The notes beneath the pieces were generated by a model, which saw only the letters and a program-made list of their open reading frames with translations, had not been told where the DNA came from and searched no databases. Source: Paenibacillus sp. PL91 (GTDB lineage: Bacteria; Bacillota; Bacilli; Paenibacillales; Paenibacillaceae). Taken from it: 64,000 nucleotides of DNA. The stretch covers positions 806,001-870,000 of the forward strand of contig NZ_JABBYG020000001.1 of NCBI RefSeq assembly GCF_012935325.2. The letters run 5' to 3'. Numbering within the stretch: position 1 is the first letter of the stretch; every line of letters begins with the position of its first letter. Of this stretch, positions 34,175 to 41,785 are shown piece by piece. Position numbers and translations under genes: made by a program.

Positions 34175-34217
34175 TCGGAGATCGCCCTGATGAAGGAGAC
34201 CGCAAGGTCTCCTTTTT
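34159..34217 (+). terminator. Tandem hairpins ending in an intrinsic terminator
   Basis: Hairpin 1: GGTGATCTCCG with CGGAGATCGCC. Hairpin 2: AAGGAGACC-gcaa-GGTCTCCTT followed by TTT (34215-34217). The transcript from about 34104 would therefore be a discrete RNA of roughly 115 nt. Confidence 0.85.
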
Positions 34218-34268
34218 ATTCATTCACATATCGCAAGAAGCTTAACTGGAAATATTGTTAATCATTTC

Positions 34269-34297
34269 TTGTCAATTGAAAATGCTTACAATATACT
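34269..34297 (+). promoter_or_regulatory. Sigma-A promoter
   Basis: TTGTCA (34269-34274), 17-bp spacer, TATACT (34292-34297). It directs transcription toward the small HTH gene. Confidence 0.75.
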
Positions 34298-34308
34298 TAT
34301 AGAGTATC

Positions 34309-34356
34309 AGCTGGAAAGCAGCTTCTATGGAGAATATGGGATCCATAGCTTTTTTT
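34309..34356 (+). terminator. Leader hairpins with terminator ahead of the small HTH gene
   Basis: AGCTG-gaaag-CAGCT is followed by CTATGG (34325-34330) paired with CCATAG (34343-34348) and then CTTTTTTTG. It lies only a few bases after the predicted transcription start, so it would act as an attenuator for the gene at 34473 or end a very short RNA. Confidence 0.7.
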
Positions 34357-34408
34357 GTTTTTTTAACGTTTCACGGGCATGACCAAAAATCGAAGGGAGG
34401 CAGGAAAA

Positions 34409-34510
34409 ATGTTGATGAACAAAGGAATGAATAACCTGATCAAGATGAGCCTGTACGAGGAGGACGTTTATTGTGAACTACAAAAATGGGAGAGATGTGC
34501 TTCCCCCTAG
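34409..34510 (+). CDS. Possible 33-aa upstream peptide overlapping the HTH gene start
   Basis: GGGAGG lies 8 bases before ATG 34409. The frame encodes MLMNKGMNNLIKMSLYEED and ends at 34510, 38 bases inside the next gene in another frame. Its own codons contain the GAGGAGG that serves as ribosome-binding site for that gene, so translation of one could gate the other. Confidence 0.45.
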   Translation: MLMNKGMNNLIKMSLYEEDVYCELQKWERCASP

Positions 34511-34739
34511 TTTATTGAAGGAACTGCAAAAATATATTCAAGGGGATTTGATTTACGTTCCAAAGGCAGCGGAGCAGCGAGCGCATTGGGGAGAGGTTAG
34601 CGGAACACGGAAGCTGCTGGCTGATCGCAATAAAGAGATATATCTTTATTATACGAGTGGCTGGTCCGTTGCCGACCTGGAGCGGAAATATCATTTGTCA
34701 GGCGAGAGTATTCGCAAAATAATAGTTAAAACTCGTTAA
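34473..34739 (+). CDS. Small helix-turn-helix protein, CD3324 family
   Basis: 88 residues from GTG with GAGGAGG 9 bases upstream. The N-terminal half (MNYKNGRDVLPPSLLKELQ, KYIQGDLIYVPKA) and the C-terminal HTH (YYTSGWSVADLERKYHLSGESIRKII) match the CD3324-type family of Firmicute DNA-binding proteins whose role is unknown. Structured leader elements upstream suggest post-initiation control. Confidence 0.82.
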   Translation: MNYKNGRDVLPPSLLKELQKYIQGDLIYVPKAAEQRAHWGEVSGTRKLLADRNKEIYLYYTSGWSVADLERKYHLSGESIRKIIVKTR

Positions 34740-34749
34740 GAGCAGCAAT

Positions 34750-34794
34750 GCATAGAAGCAGACCGCATGTCAGGGGCTGCTTCTATGCTTTTTT
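34750..34794 (+). terminator. Intrinsic terminator
   Basis: GCATAGAAGCAG pairs with CTGCTTCTATGC, followed by TTTTTT. Confidence 0.93.
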
Positions 34795-34936
34795 ATTGCC
34801 ATAATAGGAATAAAAACGACTGCCAACAGGGATTTAATGAAGGAACTTTTTGTCGAATGTCGAATATTTATGATGTAGATTTGTGACATAAGTTGTCGAA
34901 AAAATAAACGAGTACAAAGCAGTGGAGGATTAGGAA

Positions 34937-35302
34937 ATGAAAACTTTATTAATTGCAGAGGACGAGCCTGTGTTGCGCATGCTGATCATGGATACGCTCG
35001 AGGACGAAGGCTACTCGCTTGTGGAAGCGGCGGATGGCGAAGAAGCATTGGAGAAAATAAAAGAAACCGATTTCGACCTGATCATTCTCGATTATATGAT
35101 GCCAAGAATGACCGGAATTGAAGTCATAGAAAAAACACGATTGCTTGAGAGCCGCCAACATTCGAAGATTCTCATGTTGTCAGCCAAGAGCCAGCAGGCT
35201 GAGCAGGAGAAGGTTTTGTTCGCCGGCGCCAACGGATTCATGTCAAAGCCGTTTAGTCCTTTAGAGCTTATCGACAAGGTAGAGGAGATGCTTTGTGGGT
35301 AA
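34937..35302 (+). CDS. Single-domain response regulator (CheY-like receiver)
   Basis: 121 residues, one receiver domain and nothing else. Acidic pocket E8/D9, phospho-acceptor D52 (LIILDYMMPRMTG), Thr/Ser at KILMLSA and Lys in FMSKPF. GTG of the hybrid kinase overlaps its 3' end by 8 bases, so it is co-translated with the kinase and is likely an intermediate of the same phosphorelay. Confidence 0.93.
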   Translation: MKTLLIAEDEPVLRMLIMDTLEDEGYSLVEAADGEEALEKIKETDFDLIILDYMMPRMTGIEVIEKTRLLESRQHSKILMLSAKSQQAEQEKVLFAGANGFMSKPFSPLELIDKVEEMLCG

Positions 35303-38135
35303 GCTGCGGCACTATTATAAGAAAAGCATTACCCGTCGATTTATGTCGATGATGATTTTTACATTATCGCTGATTTTGATAGGCGCTTTTATTGTGCTCC
35401 TCAGCACGGTTTCGATATTGCGAGACTATGAGGCAGAAACGACCGAGATGCGAGAGAAGCAGGAGCTCGTATCGGAAATTGCCGATCACTCCAATGAAAT
35501 TATTTTGCGAGCGCGCGGCTATTACGTTTATTTGTCGGATTTCGAGTACGACCAGATCTTTAGCGAAAAGAAATTGCTGGACGAAGCCTTGGGGGAAATT
35601 AAAACGTTTACCCTCAGCGCTTCGGAAGAAGAAGTCATGAAAAATATTGAATCCTTCTTTGCCAATTATTTCGATAATGTATTGCCGAAAGCGATAGATT
35701 ACTCCAAGGCTGAAGATTATGATTCGCTTCGAGAGTTTGTAACGGCTGGAGAAGACAATCCGGTCAATAAGCTGATCAGCTACTCCTACGATTTTAAAAA
35801 TCAAGTCAGGCTAATTGCAGAGGCGAAAAATGACAGTCTCATTCAAAGACTATCATTTCAAGCTGCTTTATTTATTGGCTACATCATACTGGTCCTCATT
35901 TTATCTTTATTCATCACAAGAAAGGTCGCAACGGATATCGGAGTTCCGCTTAACATGCTGACAGACCATGCACGCAGGTTCGCTAGTGGAGAGCCAATCG
36001 AGCTTGATCATGTATCTAGGGAGGATGAGCTTGGCGAGCTTGCTCGAACGTTCCAGAATATGATGACGCAAATCCAGAGCAAAGAGGAAGAACTGCTCGC
36101 TCAGAATGAAGAGCTGATCGCGCAGCAGGACGAGCTTCAGGCTCAGCAAGAGGAGCTGCAGCGTGCTGTTGGCCTAATGGAAAAAAACGAGAAATATTTG
36201 GAGAAGCGCAATCAGCTTGTGCAGTCACTCTCCAATACGCTCGATCAGCAGGAGCTGCTGGAGAGCATCATTTCAAACATTGTAGCGATCACGGAGTCAG
36301 ATAAAGGCTTAATCGTTATGATGAATAGAGAGCATCATTACGCTGCCGTCGGGATATCCGATGCTGCGGCATTGCAATTTATCAATAATATCGACAATGG
36401 TGTTGTGCTGCGCGCAGCCCAAACAAAGCAGTCATACAGCATCGTTCGTGATTGTACGCGTGCCGAGCAAGGGTATCATGATGAGCCGATGACGGCAACG
36501 GATCTGATTTTGCCTGTACGAAATGCCGGCGAAGAAATGGTAGCTTGTCTAGTCATAACGAAAGTGAACCGAGAGATATCTAAGCTGGAAGAGGATGAAA
36601 TCGTAGGCATGATGACACAAGTATCGCTAGCCTTCGATAAATTGCAATTGTACGAGCAATCCGAAAGGCAGCGACTGATGACAAGCGATATGCTGAACAC
36701 GATTCAAGAAGGCATCCAGTACTTGGACCTTGATGGGACAACGCTGCAAATCAATCGTAAAATGTCGGAATTCTTCGGATTTTTTAATCAGAATGAAGAA
36801 TCGATTCATCTGCCGTTCGAGCCATTCAAATCGTTTATTCGATCCTCGATTGTGGAAGCAGAGCCGCTTCTGCAATTTATGGACGCACTTCTAGCGCATG
36901 GGCATTTGAATGGTCAACACAGCATGAATTATGAGATTATAGAGCCTGAAAGAAGATTTATTCAAATCTATAGCGAGCCTTTGTTCAGGAATGGCGTGAA
37001 ATTCGGTTTATTGCTTGTTCATCGCGATATTACGAAGGAATATGAAGTTGACCGAATGAAGTCTGAATTCGTAAGCACCGTTAGTCACGAGCTGCGGACT
37101 CCACTAGCAAGCGTTCTAGGCTTTGCCGAGCTGCTGCTGCACCGAGAGCTTAAGCCGGAACGCCAGCGGAAATATGTGACGACCATCCACCAGGAAGCAA
37201 GAAGATTAACTACGTTAATTAATGACTTTCTCGATTTGCAGAGGATGGAGTCAGGCAAGCAAATGTATGAACTGAAATCTTTTTCATTAATGCCATTAAT
37301 TCAAGAAGTCATTGAAATGCAGCGGATGGCTTCAAGCTTGCATGAAATCACTTGGCAAAATGATGCAAACGAATCACTTGTTGTTGCAGACCGTGATAAA
37401 TTGCAGCAGGTTTTTATCAATTTGCTTAGCAATGCGGTCAAATACTCGCCTAATGGCGGACAAATCATCGTGCATAGCGACATTAAAGATGGCAAAATCG
37501 TGATTCGATTGACGGATCATGGACTGGGCATTCCAAAGGATGCGCTGCCTCATTTGTTCAGCAAGTTTTATAGAGTCGATAATTCAGACCGCAGAGAAAT
37601 TGGCGGCACCGGCTTAGGCTTAGCCATTGTTAAGGAGATCGTCACCAAGCATAAGGGCAGCATCGAAGTTCATTCTGAATTTGGACAAGGCAGCACCTTT
37701 ATCGTCACTCTTCCACTTGCGGAACAGCAGGAGCAGCTGCCAAGCGAGGAGCAGAAGGAGACGTCAATGTCCGAGTCTTCGATCCATGTCATGCTTGTTG
37801 AAAACGACCACAACTTATCCTCCTTGCTAAGGGATGAATTGCGATCGAATGGCTTTCAAGTTCATCTGTTTACGGAGGGAAGCAAGGCGATAGAAGTGAT
37901 CGAGCAGCTCAATCCGGATATTATTGTCATTGATCTTATGCTCGAGCCCGGTATAACGGGCTGGGATATTATCGGCAAAATCAAAAAAACAGACGCGCTT
38001 CTGAATAAGCCTATTATTATCTCCAGTGCCTTTGAGGAGAAAGGGAAAGCTGCGCAATGGGGAATTAAGGAGTTTTTAGTGAAGCCTTACTTGCCCGGCA
38101 AACTAAGTGCAGCTATTATGCGCATGCTGCGTTAA
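35295..38135 (+). CDS. Membrane hybrid sensor histidine kinase (HAMP-GAF-PAS-HisKA-HATPase-REC)
   Basis: 946 residues from GTG with GAGGAG upstream. Order: membrane helix (about 17-40), extracytoplasmic four-helix sensor (40-190), second helix (190-212), HAMP (213-265), coiled coil of E/Q repeats (265-305), GAF-like domain (about 310-455), PAS-like domain (460-580), dimerisation domain with phospho-His near 598 (STVSHELRTPLAS), ATPase with N box (FINLLSNAVKYSPNGG) and G boxes (DHGLGIP, GGTGLGLAIV), and a C-terminal receiver (830-946, Asp near 879 in VIDLMLEPG). It would pass phosphate from its own receiver to the Hpt domain of the next gene. Confidence 0.93.
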   Translation: MGKLRHYYKKSITRRFMSMMIFTLSLILIGAFIVLLSTVSILRDYEAETTEMREKQELVSEIADHSNEIILRARGYYVYLSDFEYDQIFSEKKLLDEALGEIKTFTLSASEEEVMKNIESFFANYFDNVLPKAIDYSKAEDYDSLREFVTAGEDNPVNKLISYSYDFKNQVRLIAEAKNDSLIQRLSFQAALFIGYIILVLILSLFITRKVATDIGVPLNMLTDHARRFASGEPIELDHVSREDELGELARTFQNMMTQIQSKEEELLAQNEELIAQQDELQAQQEELQRAVGLMEKNEKYLEKRNQLVQSLSNTLDQQELLESIISNIVAITESDKGLIVMMNREHHYAAVGISDAAALQFINNIDNGVVLRAAQTKQSYSIVRDCTRAEQGYHDEPMTATDLILPVRNAGEEMVACLVITKVNREISKLEEDEIVGMMTQVSLAFDKLQLYEQSERQRLMTSDMLNTIQEGIQYLDLDGTTLQINRKMSEFFGFFNQNEESIHLPFEPFKSFIRSSIVEAEPLLQFMDALLAHGHLNGQHSMNYEIIEPERRFIQIYSEPLFRNGVKFGLLLVHRDITKEYEVDRMKSEFVSTVSHELRTPLASVLGFAELLLHRELKPERQRKYVTTIHQEARRLTTLINDFLDLQRMESGKQMYELKSFSLMPLIQEVIEMQRMASSLHEITWQNDANESLVVADRDKLQQVFINLLSNAVKYSPNGGQIIVHSDIKDGKIVIRLTDHGLGIPKDALPHLFSKFYRVDNSDRREIGGTGLGLAIVKEIVTKHKGSIEVHSEFGQGSTFIVTLPLAEQQEQLPSEEQKETSMSESSIHVMLVENDHNLSSLLRDELRSNGFQVHLFTEGSKAIEVIEQLNPDIIVIDLMLEPGITGWDIIGKIKKTDALLNKPIIISSAFEEKGKAAQWGIKEFLVKPYLPGKLSAAIMRMLR

Positions 38136-38153
38136 TTGAGGGAGCCTTTTTTC

Positions 38154-39794
38154 ATGAAAACCGAGAAATATAAAAAGCTGATTCAACAACGCATTTTACA
38201 AACGATAGACGAGTGGTCTAAGCAAGCGACAGTAGAGGAGCAAGTGATTCATCGTTTTTTCCACAATCTGAAAGGAACCAGCGGTACCATAGGCTTATTG
38301 GAGGTTGAAAAATTTTCAGAGGCTAAAGAGCTGTTGTTTTCCGAAAAAAGCAGCAAAGCGTTTCCCCGTGATAAATGGTCGGAGCATTTGCTGCCCTTAA
38401 ACGACTTGTTTCCTCATCTATCACAGCGTTTAGAAGAATTGGAAAATGAAATGCTAATTGCAGATCGTATGGTTGATGATCATAGCATCTACCGTGATCG
38501 TGTACTCGTTATAGACGATGACGTAGATTTTGTTACTTACGTAAAGGAGGTTTTGGAAAAACAAAACTATCCGGTGAGTATCGCGCTGAATGCAGAGCGG
38601 GGATTAAAGCTATTTTACGAATGGAAGCCAAGTCTTATCCTGCTCGATATCGTATTGCCCGACAAAAGCGGCATGTATGTGCTCAATCAGATTGTCGACA
38701 AAGCCAAGCAGGAGCATATCCCGATTATGATGATGAGCGGTAATGTATCCATTGAAAATCAAATTCATGCCTATCGCACAGGTGCGATGGACTTTCTTGC
38801 AAAGCCTTTCGACATCGACCTGCTGACAGCGCTCATTGATAATCGTTTCGCCATGAAAAAGGATTGGGAGCGTTCGATAATAATCGACGAACTGACAGGC
38901 GCTTACAATCGAAAGCATTTTAATCAAATGATGCGGCACCACATCGAGAGCTATAAGCGAGAGGGTCATATTTTCACGCTGGTCATGCTCGATCTGGATT
39001 ATTTCAAGCAAGTGAATGATACCTATGGACACATCAAAGGCGATGAAGTGCTTCAAGCTTTTGTCGCTACCGCACAAGCAGCCATTCGGCCGCAGGATAT
39101 TTTCTGTCGATATGGGGGAGAAGAGTTTGCATTGATTTTTCCTAGCACAGATGCTGTCCAGGGAGCTCTTCTTGTGGAGCATCTCCGAATGAAATTTAAT
39201 GCCGTTAAATTTCAAGCGGGACAGGATTGCTTCCAGGTTACTTTCAGTGCTGGCGTATCTGAAATCACGAGTCACAATAGCCATACGGAGCAGCTTGTTG
39301 AAGAGGCCGATCAAGCTCTGTACAACGGCAAACGGGGCGGTAGAAATCAAACTGTCGTCTATTCTCAGGAGATGACCGACGCCAAGCTGGAAACGTTCCT
39401 AAACGTTATCATCGTTGATGATGACGCACTCATTCGAGAAATTGTAATCAACCGATTCACGAGCTGGAAGCCGGCAAACCACGCGAAGGTGCAAGCGTTT
39501 GGATATGCTGATGGCATGTCCTTTCTAACAGCGGATTGGTTTAAAGAAGGTGAAAAGTATATTGTTTTGCTCGATGGCTCAATGCCCGACTTAGACGGTT
39601 TAGACGTATTGGAGCGTCTGCGCAACAACTATCCCGAGCAGCAGCTGTTGGTCGTCATGCTGACAGCACGCAACAATAAGGCGGATATCGTTCAAGCTCT
39701 GCAAATCGGCGCTGACGATTACGTCGTCAAGCCGTTCCATATGCAGGAGCTGGTACTTCGCATTGAACGTTTGTCCAATCGAATACTTAGCTAA
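38154..39794 (+). CDS. Hpt-REC-GGDEF-REC diguanylate cyclase
   Basis: 546 residues from ATG 38154 (AGGGAG upstream). Hpt domain (1-110) with FFHNLKGTSGTIG, phospho-His about 37. First receiver (115-240), Asp about 164 in LILLDIVLPDKSG. GGDEF domain (245-405) with intact GGEEF and the product-inhibition site RPQD five residues before it, so active and feedback-inhibited. Second receiver (415-546) with Asp about 471 in VLLDGSMPDLDG. It would make c-di-GMP under control of the relay. A rare one-protein combination of phosphotransfer and two receivers around a cyclase. Confidence 0.93.
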   Translation: MKTEKYKKLIQQRILQTIDEWSKQATVEEQVIHRFFHNLKGTSGTIGLLEVEKFSEAKELLFSEKSSKAFPRDKWSEHLLPLNDLFPHLSQRLEELENEMLIADRMVDDHSIYRDRVLVIDDDVDFVTYVKEVLEKQNYPVSIALNAERGLKLFYEWKPSLILLDIVLPDKSGMYVLNQIVDKAKQEHIPIMMMSGNVSIENQIHAYRTGAMDFLAKPFDIDLLTALIDNRFAMKKDWERSIIIDELTGAYNRKHFNQMMRHHIESYKREGHIFTLVMLDLDYFKQVNDTYGHIKGDEVLQAFVATAQAAIRPQDIFCRYGGEEFALIFPSTDAVQGALLVEHLRMKFNAVKFQAGQDCFQVTFSAGVSEITSHNSHTEQLVEEADQALYNGKRGGRNQTVVYSQEMTDAKLETFLNVIIVDDDALIREIVINRFTSWKPANHAKVQAFGYADGMSFLTADWFKEGEKYIVLLDGSMPDLDGLDVLERLRNNYPEQQLLVVMLTARNNKADIVQALQIGADDYVVKPFHMQELVLRIERLSNRILS

Positions 39795-39804
39795 TAGACG
39801 ATAG

Positions 39805-39838
39805 AAAAAACCGCACTCCCAATCGGAGTGCGGTTTTT
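39805..39838 (+). terminator. Bidirectional intrinsic terminator
   Basis: CCGCACTCC with GGAGTGCGG, flanked by AAAAAA and TTTTT. Confidence 0.93.
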
Positions 39839-39873
39839 CATGTGATAGTCTTGCTATTCAATTGGAACACCTA

Positions 39874-40164
39874 TTAACGAGTCGTTACGACCGGCAAATC
39901 TACGACCGTTTGTGGGTACTTATAATCATTCCGATAGCAATTGGTTTCCGAATCATACGTCGATTGCGAAAGCTTGTGCGAGATTGCAAATATAGATAGA
40001 TTCGGATTGACATGCAAGGAAGATTCATAGAAAGAGCATCTCTCGAAATTGAACTCTAATGTTGTAATAATAATGACACAATTCGTAAACGTACAGCCGA
40101 TAAAGCTAAAGCCGTCAAACACAATCGTTTCATCTTTAAAATGCTCATTTGCTATTGTATTCAT
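39874..40164 (-). CDS. Hypothetical protein, pentapeptide-like N-terminus, 96 aa
   Basis: AGGAGCG precedes the ATG. The first half, FDGFSFIGCTFTNCVIII then FERCSFYESSL, has the F-x-x-C-x-F spacing of a short right-handed beta helix, like a minimal pentapeptide-repeat protein. The second half is polar with no match. No operon partner; a hydrophilic, cytoplasmic protein of unknown role. Confidence 0.7.
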   Translation of the reverse strand: MNTIANEHFKDETIVFDGFSFIGCTFTNCVIIITTLEFNFERCSFYESSLHVNPNLSIFAISHKLSQSTYDSETNCYRNDYKYPQTVVDLPVVTTR

Positions 40165-40432
40165 TGATCAGCGCTCCTATTCTGTGGTGGGACAACCTAA
40201 TAAAAATACTAACAGATACTAGACGTGATGTTTGTCGGTTGATGCAGCTGAAACGATATAATTAACGACATAAATAGCGAGCTTCCGAGTGCTCTTAAAA
40301 TGTCTATTTGTATATGTATTCAATCTGCCAGCTGACCGTTATAATATTTGGAAGGAGAAATCAAAAAAAGAAAGCGGATTTACGAAGGATAGGCGATGAA
40401 CGACCATTTTTTTATTCGTTGGAGGAGTCAAT

Positions 40433-40885
40433 ATGAAGATAGCAGTCTTTAAAGCAACGATTGAACATGTAGAGGAAGCAGCCGTTCTATTTGATAATTA
40501 CAGGATGTTCTATAAGCAGCCATCCGACCTTGCAGGGGCAATAGCTTTTTTGGCTGGGCGAATTGAAAATAACGAGTCCATATTGTTTGTAGCTAAGGAT
40601 CAAACGGATAACCGTGCGATCGGCTTCACGCAGCTTTATCCTTCATTTTCATCTATTTCGATGAGGGCATCTTACATACTAAATGATTTGTATGTGCTTG
40701 AAGCGTACAGAGGGCAGGGCGCTGCACAGCTGCTGCTGGATCAGGCAAAGGAGTTTGCGAGAGCTGCCAACGCAAAAGGATTAGAACTCTCAACTGCAAT
40801 CGAGAACGAAACAGCACAACGGTTGTATGAACGAAATGGGTATAAGAGAGATAACGAGTATTTCCATTATTATTTAACGATATAA
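40433..40885 (+). CDS. GNAT-family N-acetyltransferase
   Basis: 150 residues with the acetyl-CoA-binding LNDLYVLEAYRGQGAAQLLL and the C-terminal LSTAIENETAQRLYERNGYK. GGAGGAG precedes ATG. A TATAAT (40340-40345) in the 268-bp gap upstream marks a likely promoter with a weak -35; nothing else was found in that gap. rpiA follows 33 bp later and may be co-transcribed. Confidence 0.9.
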   Translation: MKIAVFKATIEHVEEAAVLFDNYRMFYKQPSDLAGAIAFLAGRIENNESILFVAKDQTDNRAIGFTQLYPSFSSISMRASYILNDLYVLEAYRGQGAAQLLLDQAKEFARAANAKGLELSTAIENETAQRLYERNGYKRDNEYFHYYLTI

Positions 40886-40918
40886 ATTAAAAATAGGAGT
40901 AAAGGAAGAGGTGTGCTT

Positions 40919-41590
40919 ATGGAATCCAAAAGAATAGCAGCCGAAAGAGCTGTAGATTTTATTAAAGACGGTATGATCGTTGGACTCGGTACAGGCTCAA
41001 CAGCCTATTTCGCAATTCGAAAAATAGGACAAAGAGTGAAGGAAGGGCTATCGATCAAGGCGATCGCAACATCCAAGCAGTCTGAAAACTTGGCCAAGGA
41101 GCTGGGGATAAGCCTGCTGCCTTTTGCCGAAATCGAATCTATTGATATCACTATTGATGGGGCAGATGAGGTAGATGCGGAGTGGAATCTCATCAAAGGG
41201 GGCGGAGGCGCGTTGCTGCGTGAGAAAATCGTAGCCTCTGCAAGCAAGCAGCTGATCATTATCATAGATGAAAGCAAGCTTGCCGAGCAGCTTGGTGCAT
41301 TCCCTTTGCCTGTAGAGATTGTTCCGTTCGGTTATGAAATGACGATTAAAAAACTGCGCAAGCAAGGTGCTGACCCTGTTCTAAGAACAGCTGATAATCA
41401 AACGTATCTAACGGATAACGGAAACTATATCGTAGATTGTCATTTCGGCAAGATAACTCGAGCGGAGGAGCTTCACCAGGCACTCAATCTCATCCCAGGA
41501 GTCGTAGACAATGGATTGTTTATTGGAATGGCTACGCTCGTCATCGTTGGTTATCAGGATGGAACCGTTAAGGAGCTTCTGAAAATGTAA
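40919..41590 (+). CDS. rpiA: Ribose-5-phosphate isomerase A
   Basis: 223 residues. Interconverts ribose 5-phosphate and ribulose 5-phosphate in the pentose phosphate pathway. Family motifs: VGLGTGSTAYFAI (phosphate loop), ITIDGADEVD (catalytic Asp), LIKGGGGALLREKIVA (catalytic Glu) and VDCHFG. ATG 40919 has AAGAGG 7 bases upstream; an in-frame GTG six bases earlier is less well placed. Length is typical. Confidence 0.95.
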   Translation: MESKRIAAERAVDFIKDGMIVGLGTGSTAYFAIRKIGQRVKEGLSIKAIATSKQSENLAKELGISLLPFAEIESIDITIDGADEVDAEWNLIKGGGGALLREKIVASASKQLIIIIDESKLAEQLGAFPLPVEIVPFGYEMTIKKLRKQGADPVLRTADNQTYLTDNGNYIVDCHFGKITRAEELHQALNLIPGVVDNGLFIGMATLVIVGYQDGTVKELLKM

Positions 41591-41614
41591 TATCCAAATT
41601 TCATTCATTTCAAT

Positions 41615-41657
41615 AAGCCTTGATGGACTACACTTGTGGTCTTTCGAGGTTTTTTTG
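41615..41657 (+). terminator. Imperfect intrinsic terminator after rpiA
   Basis: AGCCTTGATGGAC pairs imperfectly with GGTCTTTCGAGGT, followed by TTTTTTT. Confidence 0.6.
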
Positions 41658-41785
41658 TATTTTTAAAGCCGTGAACTATTGCCGCAATGATTAAATCAGC
41701 TGCCAGATGTTAAAGCTTAAGATTGAGGATAATTGCCAGAAAGTAGTCGCAAAACATCAATAAATGTCGATTGGTCGGTGAAGAG

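Noticed and set aside
38610..39350. 246-aa minus-strand open frame
   Set aside because: Antisense to the GGDEF/receiver gene, whose domains are unmistakable; the sequence has no family features.
40396..40452. 18-codon ORF before the GNAT gene at 40433
   Set aside because: It overlaps the GNAT ribosome-binding site and start in another frame, with no sign of conservation; likely chance.
41595..41785. Forespore sigma-G promoter for the ger operon
   Set aside because: No pair of TGAATA-like and CATACTA-like elements at proper spacing could be found by eye.
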